From contig NZ_QENU01000016.1 of NCBI RefSeq assembly GCF_003096995.1, positions 1 through 42,230 of the forward strand: a DNA stretch of 42,230 nucleotides, read 5' to 3'. Shown here one piece after another: positions 26,916 to 37,342 of this stretch. Origin of the DNA: Alitibacter langaaensis DSM 22999 (GTDB lineage: Bacteria > Pseudomonadota > Gammaproteobacteria > Enterobacterales > Pasteurellaceae). The notes under the pieces were generated by a model that did no database searches, had not been told where the DNA came from, and was given only the letters and a program-made list of their open reading frames with translations. A program made the translations under genes and the position numbers. Numbering within the stretch: position 1 is the stretch's first letter; the number at the start of each line of letters is the position of its first letter.

Positions 26916-28133
26916 CTATTTTTGTTGGTAATTCGCAAGGAAACGCGAGAATTTCCCAAGTGCATCTTCTAAGGTGCTGATATGGGGTAAAAACACCAAA
27001 CGGAAATGATCTGGCGCATGCCAGTTAAAACCGCGGCCATGCACTAACAACACTTTTTCTTGACGGAGCAGATCAAGAACCATTTTCTCGTCATCATGAA
27101 TATTAAATCTTTCAATATCAATTTTCGGGAACATATAAAGCGCGCCCTTAGGTTTTACGCAACTCACACCGGGAATTTGGTTGAGCAAGTCATACGCCCG
27201 TTGACGTTGTTCGTATAATCGCCCACCCGGCACGATTAATTCATTGATACTTTGATAGCCGCCTAGCGCAGTTTGAATTGCATGCTGCATTGGCACATTG
27301 GCACACAAACGCATCGATGCGATCATATCTAAGCCTTCAATATAGCCTTTCGCCTTTTCTTTAGGTCCGTTTAAGATCATCCAACCTTGGCGGAAACCAC
27401 AAATTCTATAAGCTTTGGATAAACCATTGAACGTTACGGTTAAAATATCAGGTGCGATTGCTGCGATATGGTGATGCACCGCGCCATCGTATAAAATTTT
27501 ATCGTAAATCTCGTCTGCAAAGATGATCAAACCATGTTCACGCGCTAAATCCGCAATTTGTTCCAGTAAATCCTTACTATACACCGCGCCCGTTGGATTG
27601 TTGGGATTAATAATCACAATGCCTTTTGTGCGAGAGGTGATTTTACTTTTAATATCGTCTATGGAAGGAAACCAATCGGATTCTTCATCACATAAATAAT
27701 GCACCGCCTTGCCGCCAGACAACGTAACCGCCGCCGTCCATAGCGGATAATCAGGCATCGGCACTAACACTTCATCATCGTTATTGAGCAAGGCTTGCAT
27801 AGACATCGTGATGAGCTCAGAGGCACCATTGCCAATATACACATCATTCACCGTTGCCCCATGAATGCCTTTAGATTGATAATATTGCACCACCGCTTTA
27901 CGCGCCGAATATAACCCTTTTGAATCGCAATAGCCCTGCGAAGTCGCCATATTACGAATAATATCCACCATAATTTCATCAGGGGCTTCAAAACCAAATG
28001 GTGCCGTATTACCGATATTTAATTTAAGAATTTTGTTGCCTTCTTCTTCTAGGCGCAACGCTTCTTGATGAACGGGGCCACGAATGTCATAGCAAACGTG
28101 TTCCAGCTTGTCGGATTTAGGAAAATAATTCAT
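26916..28133 (-). CDS. alaA: Glutamate-pyruvate (alanine) aminotransferase AlaA
   Basis: This PLP-dependent class I aminotransferase makes alanine from pyruvate and glutamate. I chose the second ATG (28133, MNYFPKSDKLEHVCYD), 405 residues as in E. coli AlaA, because AAGGA sits only one base from the first ATG (28139). It matches AlaA closely: CYDIRGPVHQEALRLEEEGN, GNTAPFGFEAPDEI, YCDSKGLYSARKAV and IINPNNPTGAVYSK. The PLP lysine is in NGLSKAYRICGFRQGW (near residue 240). The C-terminal substrate-binding part is complete. It is transcribed away from menF and converges with the MFS gene. Confidence 0.96.
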   Translation of the reverse strand: MNYFPKSDKLEHVCYDIRGPVHQEALRLEEEGNKILKLNIGNTAPFGFEAPDEIMVDIIRNMATSQGYCDSKGLYSARKAVVQYYQSKGIHGATVNDVYIGNGASELITMSMQALLNNDDEVLVPMPDYPLWTAAVTLSGGKAVHYLCDEESDWFPSIDDIKSKITSRTKGIVIINPNNPTGAVYSKDLLEQIADLAREHGLIIFADEIYDKILYDGAVHHHIAAIAPDILTVTFNGLSKAYRICGFRQGWMILNGPKEKAKGYIEGLDMIASMRLCANVPMQHAIQTALGGYQSINELIVPGGRLYEQRQRAYDLLNQIPGVSCVKPKGALYMFPKIDIERFNIHDDEKMVLDLLRQEKVLLVHGRGFNWHAPDHFRLVFLPHISTLEDALGKFSRFLANYQQK

Positions 28134-28282
28134 TGGCATTTCCTTCTGTTATAAATAAAAAAATGTGAAAAATTAACCGCACTTTACCCCTATTTTTTCG
28201 GGAATAAAAGATTTACTAAAAATTTTTTTTGAATTGGGGTAAAATGCACGGCAATTTTGCCTTTGTTTTATTGAAGGAAGCT

Positions 28283-29551
28283 ATGTTTGAGTCACTCGCT
28301 GAAAAAGTGAAATCTCACCAAGTTAATCCACAATCGCCGATGATCAGTGTATTTCAATTAGAAATCGCCGAATTTGGCGATCTTTTGGCATGGATGAAAG
28401 GACAAGACACCTTTCCGCAATATTATTTGAATTTCCGCGACAGCGTGCGAAAAATCGCCGCCATTGGTAAAGTGCGGTCATTTTCTGATGAGATTTCTGC
28501 ACAGCATTTTGTGGCTAGCCAAGATTTAACCTTAGTAGGCGGCATGACCTTTGCTAAACAAGGGCATTTTTGGTTGCCACGTTTAATGATTGAACAAAAC
28601 GCGCAAGGCGTGCGAATTTCCGTTTATATGGACAATCAAGCGGATGGCGCGCAAGAAAAACGTGAAGCCTTAAACGCGCTAAAAACATTACAACATTTCA
28701 CTGCACTTGAGCCATTGAAACAGCAAGTGAAACTGGTTTCGCAAAAAGCGAATCAAGCGCAGTGGTGTAGCTGGGTGGAGCGTGCGTTGATTGCCATTCA
28801 GCAAAATAAATTAACCAAAGTAGTGCTGGCAAATGAAAGCCAATTTGAAAGCGCGCAGCCTATTAATGCAAAAGATTTTCTGGCGGAAAGCGAAAAACAA
28901 AATACGGGCTGCTACCATTTTTTATATGCTGAAAATGCGGATTGTACCTTTGTTGGATCAACGCCCGAGCGATTGTTTAAGCGTCAAGGTCCTCAAGTAA
29001 AAACAGAGGCTCTTGCGGGAACGGCTTTGATGTCTGATGATGAACAGCAAAATCAACAGCAGGCGGCGTGGTTGTTGCAGGATCGTAAAAATGACGAAGA
29101 AAATTTGTTTGTAGTGAAAGATATTTGCGATAACCTACAAAATGTCGTCACCCAAGTAAACGTGGGGAAGGTTGAACTCAAACAATTACGCCGAGTACAG
29201 CATTTACGCCGCCAAATTGAAGCCACGCTCAAACCTGAATTTTCTGATGCAGCTTGTTTGCAGGCGATTCACCCCACCGCTGCGGTATCAGGGCTGCCAC
29301 AACAAAAAGCCATTGCGTTTTTACAAAACTCAGAGAATTTTGACCGCACTTGGTATGCTGGCACCCTTGGGGTGATGAGTAAACAGCAAGGCGAATTTTG
29401 TGTGACGATTCGATGTGCATTTATTGAACAAAATAAAATCCGTATTTTTGCCGGCGCAGGCATTGTCGAAGGTTCTGTTCCCTTGTTAGAATGGCAAGAA
29501 ATTGAGCGTAAAGCCTCTGGGCTATTGACCTTATTAAGTAGTGGAGAGTAA
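28283..29551 (+). CDS. menF: Isochorismate synthase MenF
   Basis: MenF turns chorismate into isochorismate, the entry step of menaquinone synthesis. I chose ATG 28283 (MFESLAEKVKSHQVN) because GAAGGA lies just upstream, giving 422 residues; the open frame runs 54 bases further up without similarity I recognise. The chorismate-binding domain covers the C-terminal half, with FVGSTPERLFKR, LAGTAL, HPTAAVSGLPQQKAI, and FAGAGIVEGSVPLLEWQEIERKASG (quoted here as the family signature region). menD starts two bases after its stop. Menaquinone is needed for anaerobic respiration in Pasteurellaceae. Confidence 0.95.
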   Translation: MFESLAEKVKSHQVNPQSPMISVFQLEIAEFGDLLAWMKGQDTFPQYYLNFRDSVRKIAAIGKVRSFSDEISAQHFVASQDLTLVGGMTFAKQGHFWLPRLMIEQNAQGVRISVYMDNQADGAQEKREALNALKTLQHFTALEPLKQQVKLVSQKANQAQWCSWVERALIAIQQNKLTKVVLANESQFESAQPINAKDFLAESEKQNTGCYHFLYAENADCTFVGSTPERLFKRQGPQVKTEALAGTALMSDDEQQNQQQAAWLLQDRKNDEENLFVVKDICDNLQNVVTQVNVGKVELKQLRRVQHLRRQIEATLKPEFSDAACLQAIHPTAAVSGLPQQKAIAFLQNSENFDRTWYAGTLGVMSKQQGEFCVTIRCAFIEQNKIRIFAGAGIVEGSVPLLEWQEIERKASGLLTLLSSGE

Positions 29552-29553
29552 AG

Positions 29554-31260
29554 ATGTCAGTTAGTACCTTTAACCGTTGTTGGTCTAAAGTGATTTTAGA
29601 AACCTTGACGCGTCACGGCGTGAAACACGTTTGTATCGCGCCAGGTTCTCGCTCGACTCCGCTAACATTAGAAGCGGTGCGTTTGCAAGAAAAACAAAAA
29701 GTACAATGTCATACGCATTTTGATGAACGTGGTTTAGGCTTTTTTGCCTTAGGATTAGCCAAATCTTCACATCGCCCTGTGGCAATTATCGTTACCTCTG
29801 GCACAGCAGCGGCGAATTTATATCCTGCGATTATTGAAGCGCGCCAAAGTGCGGTCAATTTAATTGTGATTACCGCAGATCGCCCTGCAGAATTGCTCGA
29901 ATGTGGCGCTAATCAAGCGATTTTGCAAGAAAATATGTTTGGGCAGTACCCCGTTTCTACCTTGAATTTGCCTAAACCGAGCCAAGATTATGCGGCGAAT
30001 TGGCTGATTTCTAGCATTGATCAAGCTTGTTATTTACAAGCCGAACGTTCGGGCGTGATTCATATTAATGCGCCTTTTGCCGAGCCGCTTTATGATGCGA
30101 ATGTGAGCGAAATTGACAGCCATCCTTGGTTGGCGCCTGTGCAACGTTGGCTTGCACAAAAGAGACCTTGGGCGATTCATCAGCCGCCGCAAGAAGAAGT
30201 ACTCGTGCATGAACATTGGGATGATTGGCGCACTAAACGTGGCGTGCTAGTTGTCGGAAAATTACCGCACGGACAGGCAATGGGCGTGAAAGCCTGGGCG
30301 GAAACTATGGGCTGGATTATGCTCACCGATATTCAATCAGGGGTAGAACCTACATTGCCTTATGCGGATATTTGGTTGGCGAATAAAACGGTGCGCGATA
30401 AATTATTACAAGCGGATATTGTGGTGCAGCTGGGCTCGCGCTTTGTGAGCAAACGGATTAACCAATTTTTAGCCGATTTCCGTGGTGAATTTTGGCTGGT
30501 GGATGATAGTGAAAATCGCGTCGATCCTTATCATCATCTGCAAACGCGCTTTACCGCAAAAGTGCATCATTGGTTACGCGCGCACCCACCGTTGCGTCAA
30601 AAACCTTGGTTGATCGAGCCGTTAGCGCTGTCAAATTTCTGTGCAAAATTTATTGAAGAAAAAGTAGGTGGCGGCTTAAACGAAGCCTCTTTGGCACATC
30701 ATATTGAACGCGTATTGCCAAAAAGTTGTGCTTTATTTTTGGGCAACAGCTTGTTTGTGCGTTTAGTGGATGCCTTGACGAAATTATCTGAAAACTACCC
30801 TGTATATACTAATCGTGGTGCGAGTGGGATTGATGGTTTATTCGCCACGATTGCAGGGGTTGGCATTGGTGGCAATCAGCCAGTGGCAGCGGTTGTGGGC
30901 GATACTTCTGCATTGTATGATCTAAATTCGTTGGCGTTGCTCAAAAAAGTGACCCAGCCAACAGTCGTTTTTGTGGTCAACAATAATGGTGGGGCGATTT
31001 TTGATATGTTGCCCGTGGATAACGAGGTCAAAAACGCCTTTTATCGCATGCCGCACAATCTTGGCTTTGCCGAAGCAGCGGCGGCATTTGATTTGAAATA
31101 TGCGCGCCCTTACACTTGGGCGGATTTGGGACAAGCGTTGAAACAAGCCTATTCACGCAAAGAAACCACCATTGTTGAAATTAAAGTGAATCCAACAGAT
31201 GGTTCGCATATTTATAAAAGCTTAATTGAGCAAATTAGCCATGCCGTCATTGGCGCATAA
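29554..31260 (+). CDS. menD: SEPHCHC synthase MenD
   Basis: MenD is a thiamine-diphosphate enzyme that joins 2-oxoglutarate to isochorismate, the second step of menaquinone synthesis. The 568 residues have the usual three-domain ThDP layout: CIAPGSRSTPLTLEAVRL near the N-terminus, IVTSGTAAANLYPAIIEA, and the C-terminal cofactor motif GDTSALYDLNSL through NNNGGAIFDMLPV. GGAG (within the menF end) precedes the ATG. menF and menD form one unit; the remaining men genes are not in the window. A hairpin about 90 bases downstream probably ends the transcript. Confidence 0.97.
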   Translation: MSVSTFNRCWSKVILETLTRHGVKHVCIAPGSRSTPLTLEAVRLQEKQKVQCHTHFDERGLGFFALGLAKSSHRPVAIIVTSGTAAANLYPAIIEARQSAVNLIVITADRPAELLECGANQAILQENMFGQYPVSTLNLPKPSQDYAANWLISSIDQACYLQAERSGVIHINAPFAEPLYDANVSEIDSHPWLAPVQRWLAQKRPWAIHQPPQEEVLVHEHWDDWRTKRGVLVVGKLPHGQAMGVKAWAETMGWIMLTDIQSGVEPTLPYADIWLANKTVRDKLLQADIVVQLGSRFVSKRINQFLADFRGEFWLVDDSENRVDPYHHLQTRFTAKVHHWLRAHPPLRQKPWLIEPLALSNFCAKFIEEKVGGGLNEASLAHHIERVLPKSCALFLGNSLFVRLVDALTKLSENYPVYTNRGASGIDGLFATIAGVGIGGNQPVAAVVGDTSALYDLNSLALLKKVTQPTVVFVVNNNGGAIFDMLPVDNEVKNAFYRMPHNLGFAEAAAAFDLKYARPYTWADLGQALKQAYSRKETTIVEIKVNPTDGSHIYKSLIEQISHAVIGA

Positions 31261-31351
31261 AGTGCGGTCAAAATTTAATTTATTTTGAATATGAACGATT
31301 TACGAATGTTATAGTCAAAAAATTATTGAATTTGAAACAGTATAATCTAAT

Positions 31352-31380
31352 GGCGGATTTCATTGATCCGCCTTAATTTT
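31352..31380 (+). terminator. Hairpin between menD and the mla operon
   Basis: GGCGGAT (31352-31358) and ATCCGCC (31366-31372) form a 7-bp stem with a seven-base loop, followed by TTAATTTTT. It fits a menD terminator. TATAAT at 31341-31346 just before it could be the -10 for mlaF, in which case the hairpin would sit at the very 5' end of the mla RNA; no good -35 is visible. Confidence 0.6.
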
Positions 31381-31402
31381 TGACTTGATTTTTGAGAGTG
31401 AA

Positions 31403-32212
31403 ATGGAAGAAAAAATACGTGAGAAAGCACTCGTTGAAGTGAAAAATCTCACCTTTAAGCGTGGAGAACGTACCATTTATGACAACCTCAATTTGCGTGT
31501 AGAAAAAGGCAAAATTACCGCAATTATGGGGCCGTCAGGAATTGGTAAAACCACATTATTAAAGCTTATTGGGGGGCAATTGCAACCCGAAACGGGTGAG
31601 ATTTTATTTGATGGTGCAGATCTCTGTAAAATGTCAAATAGCGAACTATATAAAGTGCGTCAGCGCATGGGAATGTTATTTCAATCGGGCGCATTATTTA
31701 CCGATATTTCCACCTTTGATAATGTGGCATTTCCTATTCGTGAACATACCAAACTGCCCGAAGAACTCATTCGCAAAGTGGTATTGATGAAATTGGAATC
31801 TGTGGGCTTGCGTGGTGCAGCGCATTTAATGCCATCGGAGCTTTCTGGCGGAATGGCGCGTCGTGCCGCATTGGCGCGTACCATTGCGTTGGATCCCGAG
31901 CTCATTATGTATGATGAACCTTTTACAGGGCAGGATCCGATTAGTATGGGGGTAATTATCAGCTTGATCAAACGCTTAAACGAAGCACTGGATCTGACAT
32001 CTATTGTGGTTTCTCACGATGTGCAGGAAGTATTAAGCATTGCGGATTATGCCTACATTATTGCGGACAAACGCATTATTGCAGAAGGCACGCCAAAAAG
32101 TTTGCTACAAAGCCAAGATGCGCAAGTGATGCAATTTATCCAAGGCAAGGAAGATGGACCTGTGCGTTTCCATTATCCTGCAGATGATTATTTAGGAGAT
32201 TTATTCCAATGA
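31403..32212 (+). CDS. mlaF: Phospholipid ABC transporter ATP-binding protein MlaF
   Basis: MlaF is the cytoplasmic ATPase of the MlaFEDB inner-membrane complex, which moves phospholipids between the two membranes and keeps the outer leaflet asymmetric. The ATG at 31403 ([15 protein letters not shown]) gives 269 residues; an upstream in-frame TTG (31385) is less likely. Walker A GPSGIGKT is at 43-50, the signature [12 protein letters not shown] follows, and Walker B is [14 protein letters not shown] with VVSHD as the switch histidine region. The last four bases overlap mlaE (ATGA). The order mlaF-E-D-C-B then ibaG-murA is the same as in E. coli. Confidence 0.97.
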   Translation: MEEKIREKALVEVKNLTFKRGERTIYDNLNLRVEKGKITAIMGPSGIGKTTLLKLIGGQLQPETGEILFDGADLCKMSNSELYKVRQRMGMLFQSGALFTDISTFDNVAFPIREHTKLPEELIRKVVLMKLESVGLRGAAHLMPSELSGGMARRAALARTIALDPELIMYDEPFTGQDPISMGVIISLIKRLNEALDLTSIVVSHDVQEVLSIADYAYIIADKRIIAEGTPKSLLQSQDAQVMQFIQGKEDGPVRFHYPADDYLGDLFQ

Positions 32213-32988
32213 TTGTGAAATTAATCTCTGGATTAGGCGAGAGTACAATAAAATCCGTGCGTGCCTTAGGGCGTTCTGGTTTTATGTTATTTGGCGCCTT
32301 AATTGGTAAACCTGAATTTCGGAAACATACGCCATTATTAATCAAGCAATTGTATGTATTAGGCGTACAATCCTTATTGATTATCTTGCTCTCTGGCTTT
32401 TTCATCGGTATGGTGCTCGGCTTGCAAGGGTATGTGGTGTTGGTGGATTTTGCCGCAGAAGCCAATGTTGGGCAGCTGGTGGCGCTTTCCTTATTACGAG
32501 AATTAGGCCCTGTGGTGACCGCACTTTTATTTGCAGGACGTGCAGGTTCAGCATTAACCGCAGAAATTGGTTTGATGAAAGCCACAGAACAGCTTTCTAG
32601 CCTTGAAATGATGGCGGTCGATCCATTGTGCCGAGTAATCGCACCTCGCTTTTGGGGCGGTATTATTGCTATGCCAATTTTAGCTATTTTGTTTACTGCA
32701 GTCGGCGTGGTTGGTGGTTCCCTTGTGGGTGTTGATTGGAAAGGCATTGATAGCGGTTCCTTTTGGTCAGTAATGCAAAATGCAGTGGATACAAAGGATT
32801 TGCTTTATGGTTTTATTAAAAGCGTGGTCTTTGCCTTTGCCGTGGTCTGGATTGCCTTGTTCAATGGTTATGATTGTATCCCAACTTCTGAAGGAATCAG
32901 TCAGGCGACCACCAAGACCGTGGTTCACGCGTCATTAATGGTGCTGGGTTTAGATTTCGTGTTAACAGCGATGATGTTCGGTGCTTAA
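32209..32988 (+). CDS. mlaE: Phospholipid ABC transporter permease MlaE
   Basis: MlaE is the membrane subunit of the Mla lipid transporter, 259 residues with five or six hydrophobic segments. The family patterns [39 protein letters not shown] and [13 protein letters not shown] are present; the last contains the conserved EIG-MK coupling-helix sequence that contacts MlaF. It overlaps mlaF by 4 bases, so the two are translationally coupled. mlaD follows after 25 bases. Confidence 0.97.
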   Translation: MIVKLISGLGESTIKSVRALGRSGFMLFGALIGKPEFRKHTPLLIKQLYVLGVQSLLIILLSGFFIGMVLGLQGYVVLVDFAAEANVGQLVALSLLRELGPVVTALLFAGRAGSALTAEIGLMKATEQLSSLEMMAVDPLCRVIAPRFWGGIIAMPILAILFTAVGVVGGSLVGVDWKGIDSGSFWSVMQNAVDTKDLLYGFIKSVVFAFAVVWIALFNGYDCIPTSEGISQATTKTVVHASLMVLGLDFVLTAMMFGA

Positions 32989-33013
32989 TCAAGTAATTAA
33001 TTAGGAAATAATG

Positions 33014-33517
33014 ATGAGACAAACAATTAAATATGAATTCTGGGTGGGATTATTTTTATTATTAGGTATTGCCGCCCTTGTGTTTATGGGGCTTAAAGTC
33101 GCGAATGTTCAAGGTTTTAGCGAAGCAAAATCCTATCATATTACTGCAACTTTTGAGAATATCGGTGGTCTTAAAGTGCGCGCACCACTCAAGGTGGGCG
33201 GTGTTGTTGTGGGACGGGTAACAAATATTGATTTAGATGAAAAAACTTATTTGCCAACCGTCACTATTGCAATAAATGATGAATTTAATCAAATTCCAGA
33301 TAACAGCTCACTTTCGATCAAAACTTCAGGTTTACTTGGTGAACAATATGTCGCCCTTAGCTTGGGTTTTGATGATGGTGAAACAGCAATGTTAAAAGAA
33401 GGCAGCAAAGTGGCAGATACTAAATCTGCGATGGTGCTAGAAGATCTTATCGGCCAATTCTTATATGGCGATAAGAATAAAAATGAGCCCGCAGCAGAAA
33501 CGCCAGCAGCTCAATAA
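33014..33517 (+). CDS. mlaD: Phospholipid-binding MCE protein MlaD
   Basis: MlaD is a periplasmic hexameric ring anchored in the inner membrane and forming the lipid tunnel of the Mla complex. Two adjacent ATGs exist (33011, 33014); AGGA is 7 bases from the second, which gives MRQTIKYEFWVG and 167 residues, as I recall for H. influenzae. One membrane segment (residues 8-27) is followed by the MCE domain (about 38-117, ATFENIGGLKVRAPLKVGGV, ending GLLGEQYVAL). The C-terminus is a short polar tail, AAETPAAQ. It lies between mlaE and mlaC. Confidence 0.95.
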   Translation: MRQTIKYEFWVGLFLLLGIAALVFMGLKVANVQGFSEAKSYHITATFENIGGLKVRAPLKVGGVVVGRVTNIDLDEKTYLPTVTIAINDEFNQIPDNSSLSIKTSGLLGEQYVALSLGFDDGETAMLKEGSKVADTKSAMVLEDLIGQFLYGDKNKNEPAAETPAAQ

Positions 33518-33564
33518 TTTGATTTAGGAAAGAATCCTTACAATTTCTCTTTAGAGGAGTATTT

Positions 33565-34200
33565 ATGAAAATGCAATTAAAAACTTGGTTCTCAAAAATT
33601 ATCGTTTTAGCGACCGCACTTTTTGCGATGCAAAGTGTTATGGCGGCTGGTAGCCCTTATGAATTAACTCAGCAAGCCGCTGAGAAATTATTCGCCGATC
33701 TTAAAGCGAATCAAGCACAAATTAAAGCAAACCCAGACTCTTTGCGTTCAATTGTGCGCAATGATTTAATGCCTTATGTTCATGTGAATTATGCTGGCTC
33801 ATTAGTGTTAGGTACATATTTTAAATCAACCACGCCAGAACAACGTGAGAAATTCTTCGCAGCGTTCAATAAATTTATTGAACAAGCCTATGCGCAAGCG
33901 TTAACGATGTACACTGATCAAGACATTCAAGTACAAAAAGAACAGTTAAATAGTGAGAGTCAAGCTAGCGTGCTGGTGAAATTATTACAAAAAAATGGAC
34001 AAGCACCGTTAAACTTAAATTTCCAATGGCGTAAAAATAGTAAAACAGGCAACTGGCAAGTGTACGATATGACCGCTGAAGGTGTGAGTATGGTAGAAAC
34101 CAAAAAACAAGAGTGGAGCAGTATCCTACGCAAAGACGGTATTGATGCATTAACTGTTCAAGTACAAAAAGCAGCGGCAGTTCCTGTAACGGTAAAATAA
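33565..34200 (+). CDS. mlaC: Periplasmic phospholipid-binding protein MlaC
   Basis: MlaC shuttles phospholipid across the periplasm between the outer-membrane MlaA complex and MlaFEDB. The 211 residues begin with a clear Sec signal peptide (residues 1-27, ending SVMA before AGSPYELTQ). The mature part shows the Ttg2D-type pattern, with MPYVHVNYAGSLVLGTYFKS, NFQWRKN and WQVYDMTAEGVSM. AGAGGAG precedes the ATG. mlaA, its outer-membrane partner, is not in this window. An uptake core lies within the signal-peptide codons. Confidence 0.96.
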   Translation: MKMQLKTWFSKIIVLATALFAMQSVMAAGSPYELTQQAAEKLFADLKANQAQIKANPDSLRSIVRNDLMPYVHVNYAGSLVLGTYFKSTTPEQREKFFAAFNKFIEQAYAQALTMYTDQDIQVQKEQLNSESQASVLVKLLQKNGQAPLNLNFQWRKNSKTGNWQVYDMTAEGVSMVETKKQEWSSILRKDGIDALTVQVQKAAAVPVTVK

Positions 34201-34207
34201 TCGAATT

Positions 34208-34558
34208 ATGGCATCTGAAAAACTGACATGGTCGACAGTACAAAATAATGATAGAATTGCTCTCCAGCTCGCTGGGGAGCTTTCTCGTGATACGTTGTTG
34301 CCCCTTTGGAAAGAATGGAAAGGGAAACAACGTTTTGCTGTTTTAACGGCTTCGCAAATTGCCAATCAGCAAGTTATTTGGGATTTATCTCAGCTTACAC
34401 GTATGGATTCGGCGGGTTTCGCTTTATTTAGCGAATTATTGCATGATATGCAAGAAATTGCTGCAAGCCAAATAATTGAACATGCTCCTGACGAATTACA
34501 GACATTAGCTGAACTTTTTAATTTAGATAGTTGGCTAGACTCTTTTATAAAGCCTTAA
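34208..34558 (+). CDS. mlaB: STAS-domain protein MlaB
   Basis: MlaB is the small cytoplasmic STAS-domain subunit that binds MlaF and stabilises the transporter. The 116 residues include VIWDLSQLTRMDSAGFALF, the STAS core, whose serine corresponds to the conserved position of anti-sigma-antagonist-like proteins. The fit is weaker than for other Mla subunits, as usual for MlaB, but position directly after mlaC makes the call secure. There is no strong SD: it starts seven bases after the mlaC stop and is probably coupled. Confidence 0.9.
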   Translation: MASEKLTWSTVQNNDRIALQLAGELSRDTLLPLWKEWKGKQRFAVLTASQIANQQVIWDLSQLTRMDSAGFALFSELLHDMQEIAASQIIEHAPDELQTLAELFNLDSWLDSFIKP

Positions 34559-34574
34559 TGTAATGGAACAAAGA

Positions 34575-34832
34575 ATGGAACCAAAAGAAATTGAACGAAT
34601 TTTAAAAGAAACCTTAAACCTTGAAGAAGTGTATGCGCAAGGTGAAAATGCTCACTTTGGTGTGATTGTGGTGAATGATGAAATTGCCCAATTATCTCGT
34701 GTAAAACAACAACAAACGATTTATGCGCCATTAATGTCTTATTTTGAGAGTGGTGAGATCCATGCATTAACCATTAAAACGTATACTAAAGAAAAATGGA
34801 AAATGGATCGTATGTTAAATATGGCGAGTTAG
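34575..34832 (+). CDS. ibaG: BolA-family protein IbaG
   Basis: IbaG is a small BolA-type protein that pairs with monothiol glutaredoxin and is linked to acid stress and iron-sulfur handling. I chose ATG 34575 (MEPKEIERILKETLNLEEVY), 85 residues, near the 84 of E. coli IbaG. An in-frame ATG at 34563 adds MEQR and is also possible; GGAA precedes 34575. The BolA pattern NAHFGVIVV with LSRVKQQQTIYAPL (the V-K-x-Q-x-x-Y segment) is clear. It sits between mlaB and murA, the E. coli order. Confidence 0.93.
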   Translation: MEPKEIERILKETLNLEEVYAQGENAHFGVIVVNDEIAQLSRVKQQQTIYAPLMSYFESGEIHALTIKTYTKEKWKMDRMLNMAS

Positions 34833-36125
<1,293 letters not shown>

Positions 36126-36154
36126 TTTTTGTTTCGTGTCATCATTTGTGTAAT

Positions 36155-36189
36155 AAAAAAATAGCGGGGAGAATACTCCGCTATTTTTT
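36155..36189. terminator. Bidirectional terminator between murA and yggS
   Basis: AAAAAATAGCGG (36155-36167, with one extra inner base) and CCGCTATTTTTT (36178-36189) form a long stem with A and T tracts on opposite sides. It can end both murA (plus) and yggS (minus) transcripts; the yggS stop codon is two bases beyond. Confidence 0.88.
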
Positions 36190-36190
36190 G

Positions 36191-36892
36191 TTAAGCATAA
36201 TTTCTTTTGCCGAAAATTGCTGTTCCGATACGCACCATCGTGCTACCAAATTGAATGGCGCTTTCCATATCATCAGTCATTCCCATTGATAAGGTGTCAA
36301 TTTGTTGTTGAGGCAATGCTGCTTTTAATTGCTCAAATAATTGATTCATCGCACTGAGCGCCTGTTGCTGTTCGGTAAGATTTGCCGTTGGCGCAGGAAT
36401 TGCCATTAGCCCTCGCAAGCGCAAGTGCGGTCGATTTATTATATGTTTTGCTAGTTCTAGCATTTCATCAGGCTGAATGCCCGATTTGCTCTTTTCATCG
36501 CTAATGTTAATTTGGATAAGCACATTTAATGGCGCTTTGCCCGCTGGACGTTGCTCATTTAAACGATCGGCAATTTTAGCTCGGTCAATCGTTTGCATCC
36601 AGTCAAAATATTCCGCCACCAAACGGGTTTTGTTCGATTGCAAAGGCCCAATAAAATGCCATTCTAATTCTGGGTGTTTGTCAGCAAAAAACTGAATTTT
36701 CTCCACACCTTCTTGCACATAATTCTCACCGAAAGCAAGCTGTCCAGCGTTGATTGCCGCTTGAATGTCTTCCACGGGTTTTGTTTTGGAAACGGCTAAT
36801 AATTTGACCGCACTTTGCGGGCGGCGCGCTTTTTCACAAGCCCTTTGGATAGCTTGGTGAATCTGTTCTAAGTTATCTTTTATCTGTTGCAT
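36191..36892 (-). CDS. yggS: PLP homeostasis protein YggS
   Basis: YggS is a cytoplasmic PLP-binding protein with an alanine-racemase-like barrel, thought to control pyridoxal phosphate levels; it has no known catalytic activity. The 233 residues match the E. coli length. The PLP lysine is Lys36 in LLAVSKTKP, and ENYVQEGVEKI, WHFIGPLQSNKT and LSMGMTDDMESAI are the family blocks. It converges with murA and diverges from the threonine operon. It is not part of either neighbour's operon. Confidence 0.96.
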   Translation of the reverse strand: MQQIKDNLEQIHQAIQRACEKARRPQSAVKLLAVSKTKPVEDIQAAINAGQLAFGENYVQEGVEKIQFFADKHPELEWHFIGPLQSNKTRLVAEYFDWMQTIDRAKIADRLNEQRPAGKAPLNVLIQINISDEKSKSGIQPDEMLELAKHIINRPHLRLRGLMAIPAPTANLTEQQQALSAMNQLFEQLKAALPQQQIDTLSMGMTDDMESAIQFGSTMVRIGTAIFGKRNYA

Positions 36893-37174
36893 AGCTATGA
36901 AATTATCTTTGAGTCAATTGGCGTATGTGGAAACGTATTTTAGCACGGCTCAATCACTTATGAGAAAACACTTTTTATTTTAGTATGGGGCAATCATAGA
37001 TATGGATAACAGAAAGTTAAGGATATTGTTAGCGAAAAATACTTTGTAATGTAGTGAAATCAAAGAAATTGATAAAGAATAAGTATGAAACATTGTTTTT
37101 ATATTTATTTTCTATTTGACAACGGCATAAAATCTAGGTATTTATAGACGCATACGTTTTCAAGAGAAAATTTT
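36893..37174. other. Gene-free divergent region between yggS and thrL
   Basis: These 282 A/T-rich bases must carry the yggS promoter (minus) and the thr promoter (plus). I see no credible ORF longer than 15 codons and no strong hairpin. The only good promoter element is TTGACA at 37116-37121, listed with the thr operon. Confidence 0.6.
37116..37144 (+). promoter_or_regulatory. Promoter of the threonine operon
   Basis: A perfect -35 TTGACA (37116-37121) is followed at 17 bases by TATTTA (37139-37144), a poor -10. The position, 31 bases before the leader-peptide ATG, fits an attenuator-controlled operon. Confidence 0.55.
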
Positions 37175-37240
37175 ATGAATTTTAACCGCACTTTAACCAC
37201 CATTATTATCATTACCATGACGATGTCCGTGGCGGGTTAG
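37175..37240 (+). CDS. thrL: Threonine operon leader peptide
   Basis: The 21-codon frame MNFNRTLTTIIIITMTMSVA (then Gly, stop TAG) has five Thr and four Ile codons, the expected regulatory run for attenuation by threonyl- and isoleucyl-tRNA. E. coli ThrL has the same kind of Thr/Ile run. AAGAGA lies about nine bases upstream as an SD. The stop lies 23 bases before the attenuator hairpin. The uptake core ACCGCACTT (37185-37193) covers codons 4-7 and supplies the first Thr codon. The gene is too short for most gene finders. Confidence 0.92.
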   Translation: MNFNRTLTTIIIITMTMSVAG

Positions 37241-37263
37241 TGCGAATGAAAGATTATCACAGG

Positions 37264-37290
37264 AACCCGCGAGTTAAGCGGGTTTTTTTG
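37264..37290 (+). terminator. thr attenuator: terminator with alternative antiterminator
   Basis: AACCCGC (37264-37270) pairs with GCGGGTT (37278-37284) to form a terminator stem running into TTTTTTT. The same GCGGGTT also occurs at 37232-37238, over the end of thrL, and can pair with 37264-37270 instead. A ribosome stalled at the Thr/Ile codons would leave this first copy free and favour the antiterminator; one that reaches the thrL stop would cover it and allow termination. The sequence matches are seen directly; the mechanism follows established thr attenuation. Confidence 0.9.
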
Positions 37291-37342
37291 TGGGCGGTTT
37301 TTATAAATTAAAGCAAATACAACAAATTAGAAGGAAATCATT

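Noticed and set aside
32136-32747. A 203-codon open frame on the minus strand opposite mlaE
   Set aside because: It is antisense to a well-conserved permease, rich in Pro/Asn/Thr without domain similarity, and has no SD. It is a shadow of mlaE.
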